Made by a program: the position numbers and the translations under genes
The notes under the pieces: generated by a model
Databases searched by the model: none
The model's input: only the letters and a program-made list of their open reading frames with translations
Told to the model about the DNA's origin: nothing
Part shown: one piece after another, positions 5,713-5,728 of the stretch
How the letters are laid out: each line of letters starts with the position of its first letter
How positions within the stretch are numbered: the first letter of the stretch is position 1
From: an uncultured Bacilli bacterium
GTDB taxonomy: Bacteria > Bacillota_I > Bacilli_A > RF39 > UBA660
Assembly (NCBI GenBank): GCA_934168005.1
Contig: CAKPMN010000029.1
Span: forward strand, 1-5,728
Reading direction: 5' to 3'
DNA length: 5,728 nt

Positions 5713-5728
5713 GTGTTGTTGTTTTTGT

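Noticed and set aside
5699..5728. Possible end of an upstream minus-strand gene (a frame ending in TAG at 5701-5699)
   Set aside because: Only nine low-complexity codons are visible and other frames are also open, so no coding call can be supported. The stop would also fall in the hairpin loop.

Overview
The window is strongly AT-rich and all four genes lie on the minus strand. Two are complete housekeeping-type genes (mutM and a pyruvate kinase gene), one is a complete GH31-family gene, and one is a type IV pilin-like gene that runs off the left edge. Tryptophan is encoded by TGG, the complete genes stop with TAG or TAA, and no in-frame TGA is used, so the standard bacterial code fits and a code-4 Mycoplasma does not. 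AT richness, strong AAGGAGG-type ribosome binding sites and a Gram-positive style of pseudopilin suggest an uncultured, host-associated low-GC Firmicute or Mollicutes-related Bacillus. That placement is inference.

Reading in the direction of transcription (right to left): an AT-rich hairpin with T-runs (5681-5712) stands directly before mutM (5664-4852), which encodes an intact formamidopyrimidine-DNA glycosylase. After 49 bp holding an extended -10 promoter candidate comes a pyruvate kinase gene (4802-3390), and 9 bp later a GH31 glycoside hydrolase-like gene (3380-954). pyk and the GH31 gene look like one transcription unit, closed by a clear Rho-independent terminator (914-879). Beyond it, a regulatory region of about 160 bp leads into the pilin-like gene (720 to beyond 1).

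The most striking feature is upstream of the pilin gene. A perfect TTGACA -35 box and a TATACT -10 box flank an uninterrupted run of 14 G (minus strand), giving a 23-bp spacer. Losing six G would restore the optimal 17 bp. This is the architecture of a slipped-strand, phase-variable promoter, here controlling a surface or secreted pilin-like protein.

The GH31 protein keeps the family fold motifs but has Ala where the catalytic nucleophile Asp belongs and Lys where the acid/base Asp belongs, so it is probably a pseudoenzyme. The pyruvate kinase keeps its main catalytic Lys and metal ligands but has unusual substitutions in the N-terminal nucleotide and K+ site motifs. The adjacent, probably co-transcribed pair may therefore have a role beyond ordinary glycolysis and glycan hydrolysis. 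No RNA genes, CRISPR arrays or insertion sequences were seen.
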